A DNA stretch of 64,000 nucleotides, from NCBI GenBank assembly GCA_963790065.1, contig CAWBNK010000006.1, forward strand, positions 806,001 through 870,000. The letters run 5' to 3'. Numbering within the stretch: position 1 is the first letter of the stretch; every line of letters starts with the position of its first letter. The position numbers were made by a program, and so were the translations under genes. The DNA is from Palsa-504 sp963790065 (GTDB lineage: Bacteria > Actinomycetota > Actinomycetes > Streptosporangiales > Streptosporangiaceae). The notes beneath the pieces were generated by a model. The model was not told where the DNA came from. It did no database searches and saw nothing but the letters and a program-made list of their open reading frames with translations. Below are positions 6,552-14,673 of the stretch, piece by piece.

Positions 6552-9163
6552 CCGAGCTGACCGTCCCCGAACTCAGCCTGGTCGTCCTGGTCGGCGTCAC
6601 CGGATCGGGCAAGTCGACCTTCGCCCGCGCGAACTTCAAGCCGACCGAAGTGATCTCCTCCGACTTCTGCCGCGGCCTGGTCGCCGACGACGAGAACGAC
6701 CAGTCCGCCACCCCCGCCGCGTTCGAGGTGCTGCGCTTCATCGTGGCCAAGCGCCTGGCCGCGGGCCGCCTGACCGTGATCGACGCGACGAACGTGCAGC
6801 CCGAGGCCCGCCGCGACCTGGTCCAGCTGGCCCGCGAATACGACGTGCTGCCCGCGGCCATCGTCCTTGACCTGCCGGAGAAGCTGTGCGCCGAGCGCAA
6901 CGCCACCCGCCCGGACCGCGACTTCGGCCCGCACGTCATCCGCCGCCAGCGCAGCCAGCTGCGGCGCAGCCTGAACCACCTGGGCCGCGAGGGCTTCCGC
7001 ACCGTCCACGTCCTGCACACCCCCGAGGAGATAACAGCGGCCACCGTCACCCGGGCCGCGCTGTTCAACGACCTGCGCCACCAGACCGGCCCGTTCGACG
7101 TCATCGGCGACGTGCACGGCTGCCGGGCCGAGCTCGAGCAGCTGCTCGACCAGCTCGGCTACGCCATCGAGCGCGACAGCGCCGGCCGCCCGGCCGGCGC
7201 CCGCCACCCAGCAGGCAGGCGCGCGGTGTTCCTCGGCGACCTGGTGGACCGCGGCCCCGACACGCCCGGCGTGCTCCGCCTGGTCATGGGCATGGTGGAG
7301 GCCGGCACCGCACTGTGCGTGCCCGGCAACCACGAGGTCAAGCTGCTGCGTGCGCTGCGCGGCAAGAACGTCAACCGCAGCCACGGCCTGGACGCCTCGC
7401 TGGAGCAGCTGGCCCTCGAGACCGACGAGTTCCGCGCCCTGGTCGAGCAGTTCATCGACGGCCTGATCAGCCACTACGTGCTGGACGGCGGCCGCCTAGT
7501 AGTGGCCCACGCGGGCCTGATCGAGCGCTACCACGGCCGCGCGTCCGGCCGGGTCCGCGAGTTCAGCCTGTACGGGCAGACCACCGGCGAGACCGACGAG
7601 TACGGCCTGCCCGTCCGCTACCCCTGGGCACAGGAGTACCGCGGCCGCGCCCTCGTCCTGTACGGCCACACCCCGGTGCCCGAGCCGGAGTGGCTGAATA
7701 ACACCCTGTGCCTGGATACCGGTTGTGTCTTCGGTGGCCGTCTGACCGCGCTGAATTATCCCGAACGATCCGTGGTATCAGTCCCCGCCGCCCGCCCCTA
7801 CCATCCCGCGGCCAAGCCCTTCCCAGCCGCCTCGCCGCCCCGCTCCGCCTCCGCGGGCCCAGGGGGCCCGGCTCGCCGTGAGCCCGACGTCCTGGACATC
7901 AAGGACGTGTCCGGGTCGCGGGTCATCGAGACCGCCTACCTGCCCCGGATCGGGGTACGCGAGGCGCACGCCGCGGCCGCGCTCGAGGTCATGAGCCGGT
8001 TCGCCCTCGATCCGCGCTGGCTGCTGTACCTGCCGCCCACCATGAGCCCGGTGGCCACCTCGGCCCGGGAGGACCTGCTCGAGCACCCCGACCAGGCCTT
8101 CGCCGCCTACCGCTCCGACGGCGTGGCGTCGGTGGTGTGCGAGGAGAAGCACATGGGCTCCCGGGCTGTGCTCCTGGTCTGCCGCTCACCCGCCGCCGCC
8201 CAGGCCAGGTTCGGCGTGCCCGGCGGGCCTGCCGCGGATGCGGCCGAAGGCAGCACGGCGGGCGGTGCCATCTGGACCAGGACCGGCCGCGCCTTCTTCC
8301 CCGCCGGCCTGACCTCGACCCTGATCGGCCAGGTCCGCGAGGCCGCTGAGGACGCAGGACTGTTCGACGAGCTCGGCACGACCTGGCTGCTGCTGGATGC
8401 CGAGATCCTGCCCTGGAACGTCAAGGCCGCCCAGTTGCTGCGCGACCAGTACGCCGCGGTCGGCGCCGCCGCCGCGGCCTCGCTGCCCGCGGCGGCCAGG
8501 ATCCTGGAACAGGCCGCCGCCCGCGACCTGCCCGCCGACGGCGTCCAGGTCCTGCTGGACCGCACCAGATCCCGGGCCGCTAACGCCGCGGCGTTCACCG
8601 CTGCCTACCTGCGCTACTGCTGGTCCACGGACGGCCTGACCGGCGTGCGGGTCGCCCCCTTCCAGCTGCTCGCCTCAGAAGAAGCCGTCTACCACGAGCG
8701 TCCCCACCGCTGGCACCTGGAGCTGGCCAGCCGGCTTGCCGCCGCCCGCCCGGAGCTGATCGCCCCCACCCGGCACATCGCCGTCGAGACCGGCGACCCC
8801 GCCTCGGTGGCCACGGCGACCCAGTGGTGGGAGGAGCTGACCGCCGCCGGGGGAGAAGGCATGGTGGTCAAGCCCGCCGCCAACCTGTCCCGTGGCCCCG
8901 GAAACCTGATCCAGCCTGGTCTGAAGGTCCGCGGCCGGGAGTACCTGCGGCTCATCTACGGCCCCGACTACACCGAGCCGGACCACCTCACCCGGCTGCG
9001 CCAGCGCGGCCTCAGCCACAAGCGCTCGCTGGCCCTGCGCGAGTACGCCCTCGGCCTGGAGGCGCTGGACCGGGTGGCTCGCGGCGAGCCGCTGTGGCGC
9101 GTCCACGAATGCGTCTTCGCCGTCCTGGCCCTGGAGTCCGAGCCCGTCGACCCCCGCCTATAG
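6548..9163 (+). CDS. pnkp: Polynucleotide kinase-phosphatase-ligase (RNA repair)
   Basis: 871 aa, the standard three-domain length. The kinase domain has P-loop GVTGSGKST at residues 16-24. The metallophosphatase domain starts near residue 180 with GDVHGCRAELEQLL, then GDLVDRGPDTPG, GNHEVK and YGHTPV. The C-terminal adenylyltransferase-like domain has EEKHMGSRA (nucleotidyl-lysine motif) near residue 535 and GEGMVVKP later. Pnkp heals 2',3'-cyclic phosphate and 5'-OH RNA ends and, together with Hen1, seals them. Starts on the Hen1 stop (ATGA). Confidence 0.94.
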   Translation: MTELTVPELSLVVLVGVTGSGKSTFARANFKPTEVISSDFCRGLVADDENDQSATPAAFEVLRFIVAKRLAAGRLTVIDATNVQPEARRDLVQLAREYDVLPAAIVLDLPEKLCAERNATRPDRDFGPHVIRRQRSQLRRSLNHLGREGFRTVHVLHTPEEITAATVTRAALFNDLRHQTGPFDVIGDVHGCRAELEQLLDQLGYAIERDSAGRPAGARHPAGRRAVFLGDLVDRGPDTPGVLRLVMGMVEAGTALCVPGNHEVKLLRALRGKNVNRSHGLDASLEQLALETDEFRALVEQFIDGLISHYVLDGGRLVVAHAGLIERYHGRASGRVREFSLYGQTTGETDEYGLPVRYPWAQEYRGRALVLYGHTPVPEPEWLNNTLCLDTGCVFGGRLTALNYPERSVVSVPAARPYHPAAKPFPAASPPRSASAGPGGPARREPDVLDIKDVSGSRVIETAYLPRIGVREAHAAAALEVMSRFALDPRWLLYLPPTMSPVATSAREDLLEHPDQAFAAYRSDGVASVVCEEKHMGSRAVLLVCRSPAAAQARFGVPGGPAADAAEGSTAGGAIWTRTGRAFFPAGLTSTLIGQVREAAEDAGLFDELGTTWLLLDAEILPWNVKAAQLLRDQYAAVGAAAAASLPAAARILEQAAARDLPADGVQVLLDRTRSRAANAAAFTAAYLRYCWSTDGLTGVRVAPFQLLASEEAVYHERPHRWHLELASRLAAARPELIAPTRHIAVETGDPASVATATQWWEELTAAGGEGMVVKPAANLSRGPGNLIQPGLKVRGREYLRLIYGPDYTEPDHLTRLRQRGLSHKRSLALREYALGLEALDRVARGEPLWRVHECVFAVLALESEPVDPRL

Positions 9164-9439
9164 CCCCCGCGCCGCCCGCAGCGGGAACCGCCCCGGATCG
9201 GCGGTCGCGCCGGTATCGAGCAGCAGGGCCCGTTCGTTGCCGAACAGCAGGAACAGGAACGGGGCCTCGTAACTGATCGTCTTGCTCTGCCGCAGGATGA
9301 CCGTGTGCTCGTCGTACCGGTGCACCTGGATCGGTGCCTCCCGCCCGCGCCACCTGGACGGCACGCCGCAGATCCACTTGACGTCCAGCGATCCCTCGGC
9401 TGGCGCCCCGCTCGCAAAGTCGATCAGCCCCTCCGTCAT
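9158..9439 (-). pseudogene. N-terminal remnant of an MBL-fold hydrolase
   Basis: 93 codons. The end reads PFLFLLFGNERALLLDTGATADPGRFPLR, which is the first beta-sandwich strand pair and LLLDTG of metallo-beta-lactamase-fold proteins. The protein then stops before the metal-binding HxHxDH motif, which a working member would need. The last codons overlap the end of pnkp on the other strand. Family members are roughly 250-300 aa, so about two thirds are missing. Probably a decayed gene cut by the rearrangement that placed pnkp here; a short functional protein cannot be excluded. Confidence 0.55.
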
Positions 9440-9474
9440 GCCCCCATTCTCGCCCCGTCCGCTAGCGTGGGCGG

Positions 9475-10221
9475 GTGACGGTTATCGGGGTTCCCTTCCA
9501 CCTGGACGAATACCTGCCCGATCTCGACTTCACGCCCGAGCCGACGGAACGCGTCGTTCCCGAGCTGCCCGCCGGCGAGATATGGCCGCGGCTCGCCGCC
9601 CTCTACGCCGCCGTGGCCCGCACCGTGACCAGCAGCCGGACCCGGGCCGGACGCTCGGTGGTGGCCTCAGGCGACTGCCTCACCGCGCTCGGCACGGTCG
9701 CCGGCCTCCAGGCCGCGGGGGCCGACCCCGCGATCGTCTGGTTCGACGCGCACGGCGACGTGCAGACCCCGGAGACCAGCTCCTCGGGTTACCTGGCCGG
9801 GATGGTGCTCCGGCTGCTGACCGGGTACCGGCCGGAGCTGATCGCCAGCACGCTCGGGCTCAGCCCGGTCCCCGAGGACCGGATCGCCCTCGTCGGCGCC
9901 CGTGACCTCGACCCGCCGGAGGTCACCTACCTGGATCAGTCCCGGATCCGCAGGTGCCAGGTCACCGACCTGGCCGCCGCCAGCCTCCCCGACGGGCCGC
10001 TCTACGTGCACCTGGACATGGACGTGATCGACGGCACCCAGCTGCCCGGCCTGCGTTACCCGGCCGCGGGCGGGCCCGACGCCGGGCAGGTCGCCGATGC
10101 GCTGAGCCTGCTGCTCGGCACCGGCCGCGTCGCCGCCGTCGGCATCGCCTGCTCCTGGTTCCCCGGCCGGGGCGCCGCCCGGCTCATCGCTCCCTACCTG
10201 GAGATCGCCCTGACCGCCTGA
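9475..10221 (+). CDS. Arginase/agmatinase-fold protein with altered metal site
   Basis: 248 aa. WFDAHGDVQTPE and HLDMDVIDGT are the second and third ureohydrolase metal motifs, supplying Asp-x-His-x-x-Asp-type and Asp-x-Asp ligands. The first motif, normally GGDHS, is SGDCLTALG, so the first metal-binding His is replaced by Cys. Known members hydrolyse arginine, agmatine or formiminoglutamate. With one ligand changed, the substrate and even hydrolase activity are open. TAGCGT ends 6 nt before the GTG start, which points to a leaderless mRNA. Confidence 0.8.
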   Translation: MTVIGVPFHLDEYLPDLDFTPEPTERVVPELPAGEIWPRLAALYAAVARTVTSSRTRAGRSVVASGDCLTALGTVAGLQAAGADPAIVWFDAHGDVQTPETSSSGYLAGMVLRLLTGYRPELIASTLGLSPVPEDRIALVGARDLDPPEVTYLDQSRIRRCQVTDLAAASLPDGPLYVHLDMDVIDGTQLPGLRYPAAGGPDAGQVADALSLLLGTGRVAAVGIACSWFPGRGAARLIAPYLEIALTA

Positions 10222-10320
10222 GGCGCGAAGAATCCGTTCCGAGCGATCTCACCCTGCCCGTGAGTCCCGTCCGGCGGCTGCGCACCGGGCCCGGGCGCCG
10301 CACACCGGCCGCTGACGGTC

Positions 10321-10566
10321 GTGCTGATGATCCTGGTCGCCATCGCCTCGGTCCAGCTCATCGCCCCCGGACTGGGCAAGGACTGGTTCGGTGCCGACTT
10401 CAGGCCGGAGGGCTGGACTTACCCCGAACGGTTCACCTACTTGTGGACCGAAGCGCTCCCCGTGCTCTGCTTCATCGTGATCGGGGTGTTCTTCTGGTGG
10501 CGGGGCCGGCGGACCCGGGAGTGGGCCGCCCGGCTGGCCGCGGATGCGGAGTCGCCGACTCGCTGA
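10321..10566 (+). CDS. Small two-helix membrane protein, unknown
   Basis: 81 aa. Two hydrophobic segments, LMILVAIASVQLIAPGL at the N-terminus and ALPVLCFIVIGVFFWW near residues 45-60, flank a polar segment. The tail is Arg-rich (RGRRTRE) and so probably cytoplasmic. No family recognised. GTG start without a clear ribosome site. It lies 99 nt after the arginase-like gene on the same strand and could share its transcript. Confidence 0.45.
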   Translation: MLMILVAIASVQLIAPGLGKDWFGADFRPEGWTYPERFTYLWTEALPVLCFIVIGVFFWWRGRRTREWAARLAADAESPTR

Positions 10567-10591
10567 GGCCCAGCGCTGTGCGCAACCGGGC

Positions 10592-11029
10592 CTAGGGTTC
10601 GCCGGCCAGGCGGTACACCCGCGTGTCCCGCAGCGAGAACCCCAGCCGCTCGTACAGCCGCCCGGCCGACTCGCGCGACGGCCGCGTGGTCAGGTCGACC
10701 GTCCGGGCCCCGGCCGCCCGGGCCAGCCGGATCGCCTCCCGGGTCAGCGCCGCCCCGGCCCCCTGGCCCCGGGCGGTCTCGTCGACCACCACGTCCTCGA
10801 TCCAGGCCCGCACCCCGGTCGGGATCGGGAACGTGATCAGCGTCAGGATGCCGATAATCTCGCCCGCCGACCGGGCCGCCACCAGGCTGCTGCCGTCCCA
10901 GGTGGCGATCCGCCGTACCGCCGCTCCGTCCAGCGGCGGCGCGGACCGCGACAGCTGCGGCAGCAGCCGGTTGATCGCGGCCAGGTCCTGGTCCGTGACG
11001 TCCGTGAGAACCTCTACCTCGATGCCCAT
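10592..11029 (-). CDS. GNAT family N-acetyltransferase
   Basis: 145 aa single-domain acetyltransferase. WIEDVVVDETARGQGAGAAL holds the beta-4 strand and acetyl-CoA pyrophosphate loop (RGQGAG), and SAGRLYERLGF is the C-terminal GNAT signature. Substrate unknown. It lies 13 nt after the end of the next minus-strand gene (TIGR03084-like), so the two probably form an operon. Confidence 0.87.
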   Translation of the reverse strand: MGIEVEVLTDVTDQDLAAINRLLPQLSRSAPPLDGAAVRRIATWDGSSLVAARSAGEIIGILTLITFPIPTGVRAWIEDVVVDETARGQGAGAALTREAIRLARAAGARTVDLTTRPSRESAGRLYERLGFSLRDTRVYRLAGEP

Positions 11030-11042
11030 GACCGCCCGCCCC

Positions 11043-11777
11043 TCATTCCGCGTAGGTCCGCAGCAGCCGCAGCGCCGCCGCGCCGTGCGGGCCGGTGACC
11101 GTCATCCGGGCCTGGTCCGGCGCCAGCCGGCGCGCCGCCACCCGGCAGAAATCCCCGGCCGGCCCGCTGATCGCTGACTCGGCGTCCGCCCGGCCGAACG
11201 GCCAGACCGTCGCGCCGTCCGGCGCCGTCAGCTCGCACCGCACCTCGGCGGGCGGCTGCCCGGCCAGCGCCATCGCGTACGGCAGCGTCCGGTGAGCCAG
11301 CCAGGCCACGTGCCGCAGCCGCCCGGTATCGGGGAAGCCCAGGCCCAGCGGCCCGGTGATGTCCAGGCCGTGCGCCCAGTGCTCGGCCAGCCGCGTGGTG
11401 GCCAGCGTGGCCGGCTTGACCGGTGCCGCCACCCACTCAAGCGGCCGGTCCGGGTCCGCGCCGCGCAGCGCGGCCAGCGCCGAGCGCCGGGCCCGCTGCC
11501 AGCGGGCGAACACCGCCTCCGGCGCCGCCCGCTCCGCCGCCACCAGCGAGGCGACGCGCTCGTCGACCGTGCCGCCCGCCGTGGCCGCCAACCCGGTCCG
11601 CGGGCCGTGGCCGGCCACGGTGGCCAGCACCGATTCCTCGGACTGGGCCAGGTGCAGGACCACGTCGGCGACCGTCCACCCGGCCGCGCCCGACGGCGAC
11701 AGCCACTGCGCCTCGGCCAGGCCGCCCAGGATGCCCTCGAGCCGGTCCTGCTCCGCCGCCAGGTCGTCGAAGACGGT
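11043..11777 (-). CDS. TIGR03084/maleylpyruvate-isomerase-like DinB-fold protein
   Basis: About 244 aa. FDDLAAEQDRLEGILGGL and AGWTVADVVLHLAQSEESVL are the start of the mycothiol-dependent maleylpyruvate isomerase N-terminal (DinB-like four-helix) domain, with the first metal His in VLHLAQ. RLAEHWAHGLDI supplies the second His pair. C-terminal residues 170-240 match the accessory domain of TIGR03084 proteins. Likely a metal-dependent, thiol-using enzyme; substrate unknown. I chose the GTG giving VTVFDDLAAE, which fits the usual N-terminus; another GTG lies 10 codons upstream. Confidence 0.78.
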   Translation of the reverse strand, partial: TVFDDLAAEQDRLEGILGGLAEAQWLSPSGAAGWTVADVVLHLAQSEESVLATVAGHGPRTGLAATAGGTVDERVASLVAAERAAPEAVFARWQRARRSALAALRGADPDRPLEWVAAPVKPATLATTRLAEHWAHGLDITGPLGLGFPDTGRLRHVAWLAHRTLPYAMALAGQPPAEVRCELTAPDGATVWPFGRADAESAISGPAGDFCRVAARRLAPDQARMTVTGPHGAAALRLLRTYAE

Positions 11778-11824
11778 CACGCCAGCCACAGTATCGCGGG
11801 CCGGCACCGTCGATAATGGGGATC

Positions 11825-12334
11825 ATGCCGCCCATCCCGCCCGCCGACGACGTGCAGATCCGGCGGGCCGACCTCGCCGACGGCGACCAGGTAGGACAAC
11901 TGGCCGAACGGGTCTACCGGCAAGGCGGATGGGCCGACGAACGCTACGTGCCCGTCCTGCTCGACGGCCGCTCGCGGATCGAGGAGGCAGAAGTACTGGT
12001 CGCGGAGGCCGCCGGCGCGATCCTCGGCACCGCCACGGTGGCCCGCCCCGGCACCCGCTTCGCGGGCATCGCCCAGCCGGATGAGGTCGAGATCCGGATC
12101 CTGGCGGTGGACCAGGCGGCTCGCGGGCGGGGCGTCGCGGACCGGCTCATGGCGGCCTGCGAATCCCTGGCCCGCGATCAGGGCTTCGCGGCCGTGGTCC
12201 TGTGCACCGAGCCCGACATGTACGCCGCGCAGCGGCTGTACGAGCGCCGGGGCTATGTCCGCCAGCCCGGCCGGGACCGGAGCATCGGCCGGCTCATGCT
12301 GCTGGCCTACCGGCTGAGCCTGAACCCGGGCTAG
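11825..12334 (+). CDS. GNAT family N-acetyltransferase
   Basis: 169 aa. VEIRILAVDQAARGRGVADRL carries the acetyl-CoA loop (ARGRGVA), and AAQRLYERRGYVRQPGRDRS is the C-terminal GNAT signature. Substrate unknown. It starts divergently from the TIGR03084-like gene across about 47 nt. TAATGG just upstream could be a -10 box. A second in-frame ATG lies 9 nt upstream. Confidence 0.87.
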   Translation: MPPIPPADDVQIRRADLADGDQVGQLAERVYRQGGWADERYVPVLLDGRSRIEEAEVLVAEAAGAILGTATVARPGTRFAGIAQPDEVEIRILAVDQAARGRGVADRLMAACESLARDQGFAAVVLCTEPDMYAAQRLYERRGYVRQPGRDRSIGRLMLLAYRLSLNPG

Positions 12335-12555
12335 GACGCGCCCGGCACCTGCAGGCTCACGACGCCGACGGAAGGCGCCGGGCCGAGGCTGCCCGCCTTG
12401 GTTCCCTTCTGGAACCCGCCGAACAGCACCGACAACACGATCAAGATCACGATCAGCAGAACGATCCATAGCAGGCAGCCGCCCGCCCTCGATCTCGGCC
12501 AGCGGCGCCGGCGTCCGCCGTAGCCCTCGCGCCGGCCGAACCTGTTCCTGTACAT
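12331..12555 (-). CDS. Small basic single-pass membrane protein, unknown
   Basis: 74 aa. A basic N-terminus (MYRNRFGRREGYGGRRRRW) precedes one strong transmembrane helix, CLLWIVLLIVILIVLSVLFGG at residues about 27-47, and a short polar C-terminus. Positive-inside topology puts the N-terminus in the cytoplasm. No known family. Its stop overlaps the end of the convergent GNAT by 4 nt. Confidence 0.5.
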   Translation of the reverse strand: MYRNRFGRREGYGGRRRRWPRSRAGGCLLWIVLLIVILIVLSVLFGGFQKGTKAGSLGPAPSVGVVSLQVPGAS

Positions 12556-12668
12556 GACCGTGGTATTCCCGGCCCGCGCGCAATATGCGGCGCGCGGAGA
12601 ATTAGTTGGCCTCACCCGGGTAGCTGATGCGCACACCAAGCAGGCCAAGCATGACGTGAGGACAGACC

Positions 12669-13328
12669 ATGGCGCGCGTGCCGAGGGTAGGGTCGCTGGC
12701 CGGGTGGGTGGGCGCGATCGCCGCCGTCCTGGTGCTGATCGTGGTGCTCTCCGCGGTCCACCTGCTGCCCCAGCTCAGGAACCCGTTCGCGGAGACCACC
12801 ACCGAGACCAGCCAGCCGGTGCTGCTCAAGTCGATCACCTCGCTGAGCCGCTACGAGGCGGCCAGCGGCTCGTTCGAGGTCGTCGTCGACCTGACCAAGC
12901 GCACGTCGCTGCTGCCGTCGTTCATCGAGGGCAGCGAGACGCTGTTCATCGGGCAGGGCACCGACATCGCCTTCATCGACTTCGCCGGCCTGAAGAGCGA
13001 GGCCATCACGGTCAACGCCAACCGGACCGCGGTCACCGTCACGCTGCCCAAGGCCCAGCTGGAACCGGCCGTGCTCAACACCTCGCAGTCCTACGTGTAC
13101 GCCCAGCAGCAGGGCCTGTTCAACCGGATCGGGAACTTCTTCTCCGGCAACCCGAACAGCCAGCAGCAGGTCTACATCCTGGCCGCGCAGAAGATCCAGA
13201 CCGCGGCCCAGCAGAGCCCGCTGCTGCCCGAGGCCGAGAAGAACACCCAGCAGATGCTCACCGGCATGCTCACCTCGCTGGGCTTCCAGCACATCACGGT
13301 CACGTTCGGCACCCCCAAGACCAGCTGA
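12669..13328 (+). CDS. DUF4230 membrane-anchored protein
   Basis: 219 aa. An N-terminal anchor (GWVGAIAAVLVLIVVLSAV, residues about 12-30) is followed by an extracytoplasmic region. It contains SLSRYEAASGSFEVVVDLTK and the IGQGTDIAFIDFAGL segment typical of DUF4230, then a Gln-rich helical stretch. The DUF has no assigned biochemical role and is common in Gram-positive bacteria. The gene precedes the CTAGGG element of the peptidoglycan-binding gene, so it ends one transcription unit and not the next. Confidence 0.8.
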   Translation: MARVPRVGSLAGWVGAIAAVLVLIVVLSAVHLLPQLRNPFAETTTETSQPVLLKSITSLSRYEAASGSFEVVVDLTKRTSLLPSFIEGSETLFIGQGTDIAFIDFAGLKSEAITVNANRTAVTVTLPKAQLEPAVLNTSQSYVYAQQQGLFNRIGNFFSGNPNSQQQVYILAAQKIQTAAQQSPLLPEAEKNTQQMLTGMLTSLGFQHITVTFGTPKTS

Positions 13329-13395
13329 GGCCAGCCACTGGCAGGTCAGTAACGCCGCCACTGACCTCTGATCACCAGGACCGCGCCAGGGCCGT

Positions 13396-13436
13396 CCTGG
13401 GGAGGCGAACTAGGGAGTTTCTCTAGGGACTTTGCT
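13396..13436 (+). promoter_or_regulatory. CTAGGG element upstream of the peptidoglycan-binding gene
   Basis: Contains CCTGGGGAGGCGAACTAGGG, then a second CTAGGGACT; the two CTAGGG boxes start 13 bp apart. Last box to ATG is 81 nt. Sequence after it (CGGTTCAACCGA) aligns without gaps with the region after the 24.1-kb element (CGGTTCAGCCGA), suggesting a shared promoter. Confidence 0.65.
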
Positions 13437-13503
13437 CTCGGTTCAACCGAAACTGAACTTGTCAACACGGAGCAACTGAGTCCAGGCAAGGAGAAACCCG
13501 AAA

Positions 13504-13995
13504 ATGAGCACTCAGACCTACACCAACCAGCAGACCCCTCACCAGCAGCTTCCCGACCAGCAGGGCGGCGGCCGATCCTCGTTCCGCATCTGGATCGCGG
13601 CCATCGGCGCAGTGGTGGTGGCGGGCATCGTCGCGCTGTGCGTGGTCCTGGCGGGCTCGCATTCCACCGCGACCCCGGCTGCCAGCGGCACGTCAGCCCC
13701 GACGTCAGCCCCGACGACGTCCGGTTCGTCATCGTCCCCCTCGGTCACCCCGGCCCACCCGGTCACCCCGGTGCAGCCCTCGGCCGCGGTGGAGACGCTG
13801 CAGCGGCAGCTGGGCCAGCTGAACTACTACGAAGGCCCGGTCGACGGTCTCATGGGACCCCAGACGATCGCGGCGATCAAGGATCTGCAGCGTCAGGCGG
13901 GCCTGCCGCAGACCGGCCAGATGAACGCCGCCACCCAGGCAGCTCTGGCCAACTACCTGGCCCACGGCAACAACCAGATGGGCGGGAACAGCTGA
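13504..13995 (+). CDS. Membrane-anchored peptidoglycan-binding protein
   Basis: 163 aa. A cytoplasmic Gln-rich N-terminus is followed by one helix (IWIAAIGAVVVAGIVALCVVL, residues about 30-50) and a Ser/Thr/Pro linker that would cross the periplasm-like space. Residues about 98-155 form a PG_binding_1 domain: LQRQLGQLNYYEGPVDGLMG, then QTIAAIKDLQRQAGLPQTG. This domain docks to the wall; no catalytic domain is attached. ATG preceded by AAGGAG. It carries the CTAGGG promoter element shared with the lysyl-transferase and esterase operons, which suggests joint control in envelope maintenance. A strong terminator follows. Confidence 0.85.
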   Translation: MSTQTYTNQQTPHQQLPDQQGGGRSSFRIWIAAIGAVVVAGIVALCVVLAGSHSTATPAASGTSAPTSAPTTSGSSSSPSVTPAHPVTPVQPSAAVETLQRQLGQLNYYEGPVDGLMGPQTIAAIKDLQRQAGLPQTGQMNAATQAALANYLAHGNNQMGGNS

Positions 13996-14026
13996 ACAGG
14001 TACGCATACGCTCGACCAAACGACCG

Positions 14027-14056
14027 AAAGGCCGGGACCGATGGTTCCCGGCCTTT
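14027..14056 (+). terminator. Intrinsic-type hairpin after the peptidoglycan-binding gene
   Basis: Perfect 11-bp stem AAAGGCCGGGA/TCCCGGCCTTT with an 8-nt loop and a short T run at its end, 32 nt after the stop codon. Confidence 0.75.
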
Positions 14057-14078
14057 GGCCGCGTCAGGAGCCCGCCTC

Positions 14079-14108
14079 TGGCGCCGCTAGAGCCAGCTAG
14101 CGGCGCCA
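14079..14108. terminator. Second perfect hairpin between the wall-binding and MerR genes
   Basis: Perfect 12-bp stem TGGCGCCGCTAG/CTAGCGGCGCCA with loop AGCCAG. It may act as a second terminator or insulate the MerR promoter. No T run follows. Confidence 0.5.
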
Positions 14109-14113
14109 TTTGC

Positions 14114-14131
14114 GTTAGAGCGCGCTCTAAC
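14114..14131. promoter_or_regulatory. Perfect 18-bp palindrome, probable MerR operator
   Basis: GTTAGAGCGCGCTCTAAC is a perfect palindrome just before the -10-like TAGGCT and 17 nt upstream of the MerR start. Dyads of this kind between promoter elements are typical of MerR autoregulation. Confidence 0.75.
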
Positions 14132-14148
14132 TCATAGGCTCGGTATTC

Positions 14149-14529
14149 GTGACGACCTGGACCATCGGCGAGGCCGCCGCCAAGTGCGGCCTCACCCAGC
14201 ACACCCTGCGCTGGTACGAGCGCATCGGCCTGCTCGGCAGCATCGAGCGAGGTGGCGACGGCCGGCGGCGGTTCAGCGACGGCGACCTGGACTGGCTGTC
14301 GCTGCTGACCAAGCTGCGGGCCACCGGCATGCCGGTGCGGGACATGCAGCGCTACGCCGAGCTGGTCAGGTCCGGCGCCGGCCACGCCGAACGCCTCGAA
14401 CTGCTTAAACGGCACCGCGAACAGGTCCGGCGAGCCATCGCCAGCCAGCGGGAATGCCTGAAGCTGCTCGACGCGAAGGTCAGCAGCTACGAAGGCCGCC
14501 TGGCCGAAGCGCCAGCACCAAGCCGATAA
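14149..14529 (+). CDS. MerR family transcriptional regulator
   Basis: 126 aa. WTIGEAAAKCGLTQHTLRWYERIGLL is the winged-helix DNA-binding head. RRRFSDGDLDWLSLLTKLRATGMPVRDMQRY continues the MerR domain, followed by a dimerisation helix. The C-terminal effector part is short and has no clustered Cys typical of metal sensors. It therefore resembles the stress/aldehyde (AdhR-like) group. No regulated enzyme gene is adjacent, so it may act elsewhere or only on itself through the perfect palindrome upstream. TAGGCT ends 8 nt before the GTG, indicating a leaderless transcript. Confidence 0.88.
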   Translation: MTTWTIGEAAAKCGLTQHTLRWYERIGLLGSIERGGDGRRRFSDGDLDWLSLLTKLRATGMPVRDMQRYAELVRSGAGHAERLELLKRHREQVRRAIASQRECLKLLDAKVSSYEGRLAEAPAPSR

Positions 14530-14673
14530 TCGGGCAAAGGCAGCACTTTTACCGTCACGCGCAGATATCCCGATTTTCACCGCCGGCCGCGTGTCCTCGT
14601 GTATCTGGGCAGTCCGGGAATTAGCCTGGCACCTGCGTAATAGCTGGCTGGCCAGCCGAATTCATGCCGACTG

